64,000 bases of DNA from Terrihabitans soli. GTDB taxonomy: Bacteria > Pseudomonadota > Alphaproteobacteria > Rhizobiales > Methylopilaceae. The translations under genes and the position numbers were made by a program. The notes beneath the pieces are model-generated. The model did no database searches and was not told the DNA's origin. It saw nothing but the letters and a program-made list of their open reading frames with translations. The stretch is from positions 248,001 to 312,000 of the forward strand of contig NZ_AP023361.1 in the NCBI RefSeq assembly GCF_014191545.1, read 5' to 3'. This document shows positions 61,289 through 64,000 of this stretch, in pieces (the first letter of the stretch is position 1; each line of letters begins with the position of its first letter).

Positions 61289-61759
61289 ATGACGACCGAA
61301 AGCGGGCAACGCCGCCACTATGTAAAGGACAAGCCGCTTTTCCTGTCCGGCCTGATGTTTGCGGCGATCGGTGCTCTGGTCCTTGTGCTCGTGCGCGATT
61401 ACCCGATGGGAAAAGCATCGAATATGGGGCCGGGATACTTTCCGGCTGCGCTCGCTCTGCTGCTGTGCTGCATCGGCCTCCTGTCGGTCGTTCTTTCGAT
61501 CAAGAGCGCCAAGCAGCAGGACATTCCCGAATGGCCGGCGCTTCCCGCGATTGCAATTGCAGCCGGTGTGCTCGCGTTCGGTCTTCTGGTCACAAAGTTC
61601 GGTCTCGTGATCGCGTCCACGGTGCTGCTGCTGATTCTCAGCTACAACCGGATCACCACGCGACCCATCGAGTTCATCCTGCTCACGATAGGGCTCGTCG
61701 CTTTCGCCTCGTTCCTTTTCGTAAAGGCATTGGGAATCCCGCTGGATCTGTGGCCGTAG
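61289..61759 (+). CDS. tctB: Tripartite tricarboxylate transporter small membrane subunit (TctB)
   Basis: A 156-residue protein with four membrane helices (FLSGLMFAAIGALVLVLVRD, AALALLLCCIGLLSVVLSI, AIAIAAGVLAFGLLV and EFILLTIGLVAFASFLFVKA). The MGPGYFP element between the first two helices is typical of TctB. With TctA it forms the sodium-coupled permease that receives substrate from TctC. It lies 76 bp after tctC and 34 bp before tctA. Confidence 0.9.
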   Translation: MTTESGQRRHYVKDKPLFLSGLMFAAIGALVLVLVRDYPMGKASNMGPGYFPAALALLLCCIGLLSVVLSIKSAKQQDIPEWPALPAIAIAAGVLAFGLLVTKFGLVIASTVLLLILSYNRITTRPIEFILLTIGLVAFASFLFVKALGIPLDLWP

Positions 61760-61793
61760 CCTGTCGCGCTGAATGCGTTGTTGAGGAATTGCG

Positions 61794-63305
61794 ATGAGTG
61801 TTTTTGATCAGCTCGCGGTCGGCTTCCAGGTCGCACTGACCCTGGAAAATTTCGGCTACTGCCTGCTGGGCGCGGCAATCGGCACGATGGTCGGCGTTTT
61901 GCCGGGCATCAGCCCGGTGACGACGATCGCGATGCTGCTGCCGATCACCTTTCAGATTCCGGCAGTGTCGGCCCTCATCATGCTGTCGGGCATTTATTAC
62001 GGCGCCCATCACGCGGGCTCGACGACCGCGATCATTCTGAATATGCCGGGTGAACCAAGCTCGGTCGTCGTATGTATCGACGGGCATCCAATGGCGCGTC
62101 AGGGACGGGCCGGTGTTGCTCTCGCCATCTCCGCGATAGGCTCGTTCTTTGCGGGATGCGTCGGCATCATCGTCATCACATTCTTCTCGCCGGTGCTTGC
62201 AGATGTCGGACTTCTGTTCGGCGCGCCTGAATACACCGCGCTCGTCGCCGTGGCGCTGATGACCGCGTCCGTCATGTCCGCCGGCTCCGCCCTGTCGACG
62301 TTTGGGATGGCGATCCTCGGGCTTCTGATCGGCACGGTGGGCACCGATGTCGGCACGGGATTCGAGCGCTTTACCTTCGACAGCACGCATCTTGCGGACG
62401 GCGTCGATTTCGTTGCGGTCGCCGTCGGTCTGTTCGCATTTTCCGAAGTTGCGCAGCATGTGAAAGCGCCGGACCTGCACAAGACCTTTGCGGTCAAGTT
62501 CTCCGAGCTGTTTCCGCGGATGAAAGATCTCAAGCAAGCATTTCCGGCAATCCTGCGCGGTACGGGTCTTGGCGCGGCTCTGGGCATCCTGCCGGGGACC
62601 GGACCGCTCGTCTCCGCCTTCGCCGCCTATGCTCTTGAGCGTCAGGTTGCGAAGGACAAATCCCGTTTCGGCAAAGGCGCGATTGAAGGCGTTGCTGCGC
62701 CGGAAGCTGCCGACAACGCCGCTGCGATGACGCACTTCATTCCGATGCTGGGTCTTGGCATTCCCGCCGGCGCGGCAATGGCCATGCTGCTTGGCGCGCT
62801 GACCATTCAGGGCGTGCAGCCCGGCCCGCAGCTGATGGCGACCCATCCCGAACTCTTCTGGGGCGTCGTGTGCAGCATGTGGATCGGCAATCTGATGCTC
62901 CTGGTGCTGAACCTTCCGATGATCGGCGTCTGGATCAAGATGCTCTCGATCCCGTACCGGCTTCTCTATCCAGGCATCATTCTGTTCTGCTGCATCGGCG
63001 TCTACAGTGTCAGAAACTCCGCGTTCGACGTGTTGCTGGCGGCGGGCATCGGTCTGTTCGGAATAACCGCGCGGCAGTTCAATTGTTCGCCGGCGCCGCT
63101 CGTCCTCGGGCTGATCCTCGGTCCGATCTTCGAAGAGAATTTCCGGCGCTCGCTCACGCTATCGGGTGGCGATCCGACGATTTTCTTCACCCGGCCGATC
63201 TCCGCCGCGCTTCTCGTGCTCTTCGTCGTGTTCGCCTTCGGCGTCACGATGTCCGGCGCCAGGAGCCGCAAGCAGGAAATCGAGCACGAAGCGGAAGCGG
63301 TCTGA
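61794..63305 (+). CDS. tctA: Tripartite tricarboxylate transporter large membrane subunit (TctA)
   Basis: A 503-residue permease with about twelve membrane helices. Family marks are IGTMVGVLPGISPVTTIAML, YYGAHHAGSTTAIILNMPGE with PSSVVVCIDGHPMARQGRAG, and the second repeat GALGILPGTGPLVSAFAAYA-like LGAALGILPGTGPLVSAFAA and GVAAPEAADNAAAMTHFIPM. It moves the substrate with cations across the inner membrane. It closes the TctCBA set; the MFS gene follows about 80 bp later. Confidence 0.94.
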   Translation: MSVFDQLAVGFQVALTLENFGYCLLGAAIGTMVGVLPGISPVTTIAMLLPITFQIPAVSALIMLSGIYYGAHHAGSTTAIILNMPGEPSSVVVCIDGHPMARQGRAGVALAISAIGSFFAGCVGIIVITFFSPVLADVGLLFGAPEYTALVAVALMTASVMSAGSALSTFGMAILGLLIGTVGTDVGTGFERFTFDSTHLADGVDFVAVAVGLFAFSEVAQHVKAPDLHKTFAVKFSELFPRMKDLKQAFPAILRGTGLGAALGILPGTGPLVSAFAAYALERQVAKDKSRFGKGAIEGVAAPEAADNAAAMTHFIPMLGLGIPAGAAMAMLLGALTIQGVQPGPQLMATHPELFWGVVCSMWIGNLMLLVLNLPMIGVWIKMLSIPYRLLYPGIILFCCIGVYSVRNSAFDVLLAAGIGLFGITARQFNCSPAPLVLGLILGPIFEENFRRSLTLSGGDPTIFFTRPISAALLVLFVVFAFGVTMSGARSRKQEIEHEAEAV

Positions 63306-63388
63306 TCCCACGGGGTAGCTTTGAACCGGAGGTCCGGTACGGAAGTCCTATTGGCGGCGGAGCTTCTCCGCTGCTAGACGCGGCCATT

Positions 63389-64000
63389 GTGATTGCAGAC
63401 GAAGATCAGGGCCTTCCCGCGCCCAAACGGCATATCGCGCTCGCGGCGCTCCTCATCACCATTGCCATCGGCGTGATCGATGCGAGCAGCATCAATGTCG
63501 TGCTGCCGCATATTGCGCGCACATTCGGTGTTTCGCCGGCCGAAGCCATTCTGGCGGTCACCGCCAATCAGATCGCCATGGTAGCGATGCTGCTGCCCTG
63601 CGCATCGCTCGCCGAAAAAATCGGTCTGCGCCGCATGCTGACGATCGGCCTTGTCCTGTTTGTCGTCTCGTCCATTGTCTGTTTCTTTGCGCGCTCGATG
63701 CCGGAATTGCTGATTGCCCGCACGGCCGCAGGTTTTTCCGGCGCGTGCATTTTTGCGACGACGACGGCGCTGGTGCGCATCAGCCAACCGGTCAAAAGAT
63801 TCGGCCGCACCATGGGCACGGTCGCAACCGTCGTCGCCGTCTCGACGGGGCTTGGCCCTGCCATTGCAACCGCGATCGTCGCAAAGGCCGACTGGATCTG
63901 GATCTTCGCGCCCAACATCGTCTTCGGGCTCATCGCTCTCGTGATGGTGCGCAGCCTTCCGGTCGTGCGCGACCGGCTGCGTCCCGTCAATCTCGTCAGT
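63389..64000 (+). CDS. MFS transporter, DHA2/EmrB-like (N-terminal part, cut by window edge)
   Basis: A 204-residue open frame running off the right end. Reading from GTG at 63389 gives a hydrophilic start (VIADEDQGLPAPKRHIALAA) and then six membrane helices, including the family helix IAIGVIDASSINVVLPHIAR, MVAMLLPCASLAEKIGLRRM and LLIARTAAGFSGACIFATTT. The motif ASLAEKIGLRRM is motif A of DHA-type exporters. The ribosome site is weak and the frame is open upstream to the end of tctA without another good start, so the exact start is uncertain. The exported compound is unknown. Confidence 0.8.
   Translation, partial: MIADEDQGLPAPKRHIALAALLITIAIGVIDASSINVVLPHIARTFGVSPAEAILAVTANQIAMVAMLLPCASLAEKIGLRRMLTIGLVLFVVSSIVCFFARSMPELLIARTAAGFSGACIFATTTALVRISQPVKRFGRTMGTVATVVAVSTGLGPAIATAIVAKADWIWIFAPNIVFGLIALVMVRSLPVVRDRLRPVNLVS

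Noticed and set aside
1-64000. CRISPR array, insertion sequence, prophage or integrase
   Set aside because: No direct repeats with regular spacers, no transposase or integrase motifs, and neither tRNA gene is followed by a partial tRNA copy or integrase gene.

Overview
The window is high-GC DNA from the chromosome of an alphaproteobacterium, most likely of the order Hyphomicrobiales (Rhizobiales). The reasons are gene order and content: metX-metW; chorismate mutase-hisC-tyrosine dehydrogenase; ftsE-ftsX-YdcF-plsC; hpt-response regulator-DUF4175; lysA-lptM-argH; bolA-dnaJ-cobS-cobT; rpmB-DUF3108-Suv3 helicase-S4-fdxA-carD; and an RpoH2-type sigma factor. No plasmid, phage, insertion sequence or CRISPR signature was seen. 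Both ends cut a gene: pyruvate kinase at the left and an MFS transporter at the right.

Layout. 1-3.2 kb: pyk (partial) and glycerate 2-kinase, an L,D-transpeptidase, a small secreted protein and tRNA-Gly(GCC). 3.5-6.2 kb: an autotransporter, followed by a 430 bp non-coding stretch with several hairpins and then a LuxR-type regulator. 7.9-10.3 kb: glyoxalase II and a tandem array of four tiny secreted proteins, each with its own promoter-like element and terminator. 10.4-16 kb: a methyltransferase, then the methionine (metXW) and tyrosine (chorismate mutase, hisC, dehydrogenase) units transcribed divergently. 16-24.6 kb: ChaC, GNAT, the tightly overlapping ftsEX-YdcF-plsC operon, and zinc-ribbon protein, hpt and response regulator facing a large DUF4175 membrane protein. 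24.7-28.5 kb: lysA, lptM, argH, tlpA. 28.5-33 kb: a small YjfB-type operon, a ribbon-helix-helix protein with a basic tail, 3-hydroxyacyl-CoA dehydrogenase, rhomboid protease, PagL-like outer-membrane protein, a HIG1-domain protein and TspO.

33-42.5 kb: a chemoreceptor, a BrkB/YihY membrane protein with an overlapping small membrane protein, KTSC and BolA proteins, a DnaJ-like protein, the cobaltochelatase subunits cobS and cobT, a phytase-like esterase and the queuosine-precursor transporter. 42.5-52.7 kb: rpmB, DUF3108, a Suv3-like RNA helicase, an S4-domain protein, ferredoxin, a CarD regulator with very long tails, RpoH2, an M48 protease and a degenerate nuclease. 52.8-64 kb: tRNA-Arg(CCT), a cyclic-nucleotide-domain/thioredoxin-reductase-fold fusion, and an accessory catabolic block. 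That block holds an LVIVD propeller protein, a CobW-type GTPase, a GntR/FCD regulator, an aldehyde dehydrogenase and a complete tripartite tricarboxylate transporter (TctCBA).

Most of the window is housekeeping. The most interesting signals are regulatory. An EcfG-like promoter (TGAAC-N17-CGTT) precedes rpoH2, and a closely similar element (TGAAC-N17-CGAC) precedes three of the four tiny secreted proteins. The carD leader holds an intrinsic terminator just after a good promoter. A matching AT-rich block with TTGACT precedes both transcription units of the accessory catabolic cluster. No complete undescribed defence or mobile system was found.
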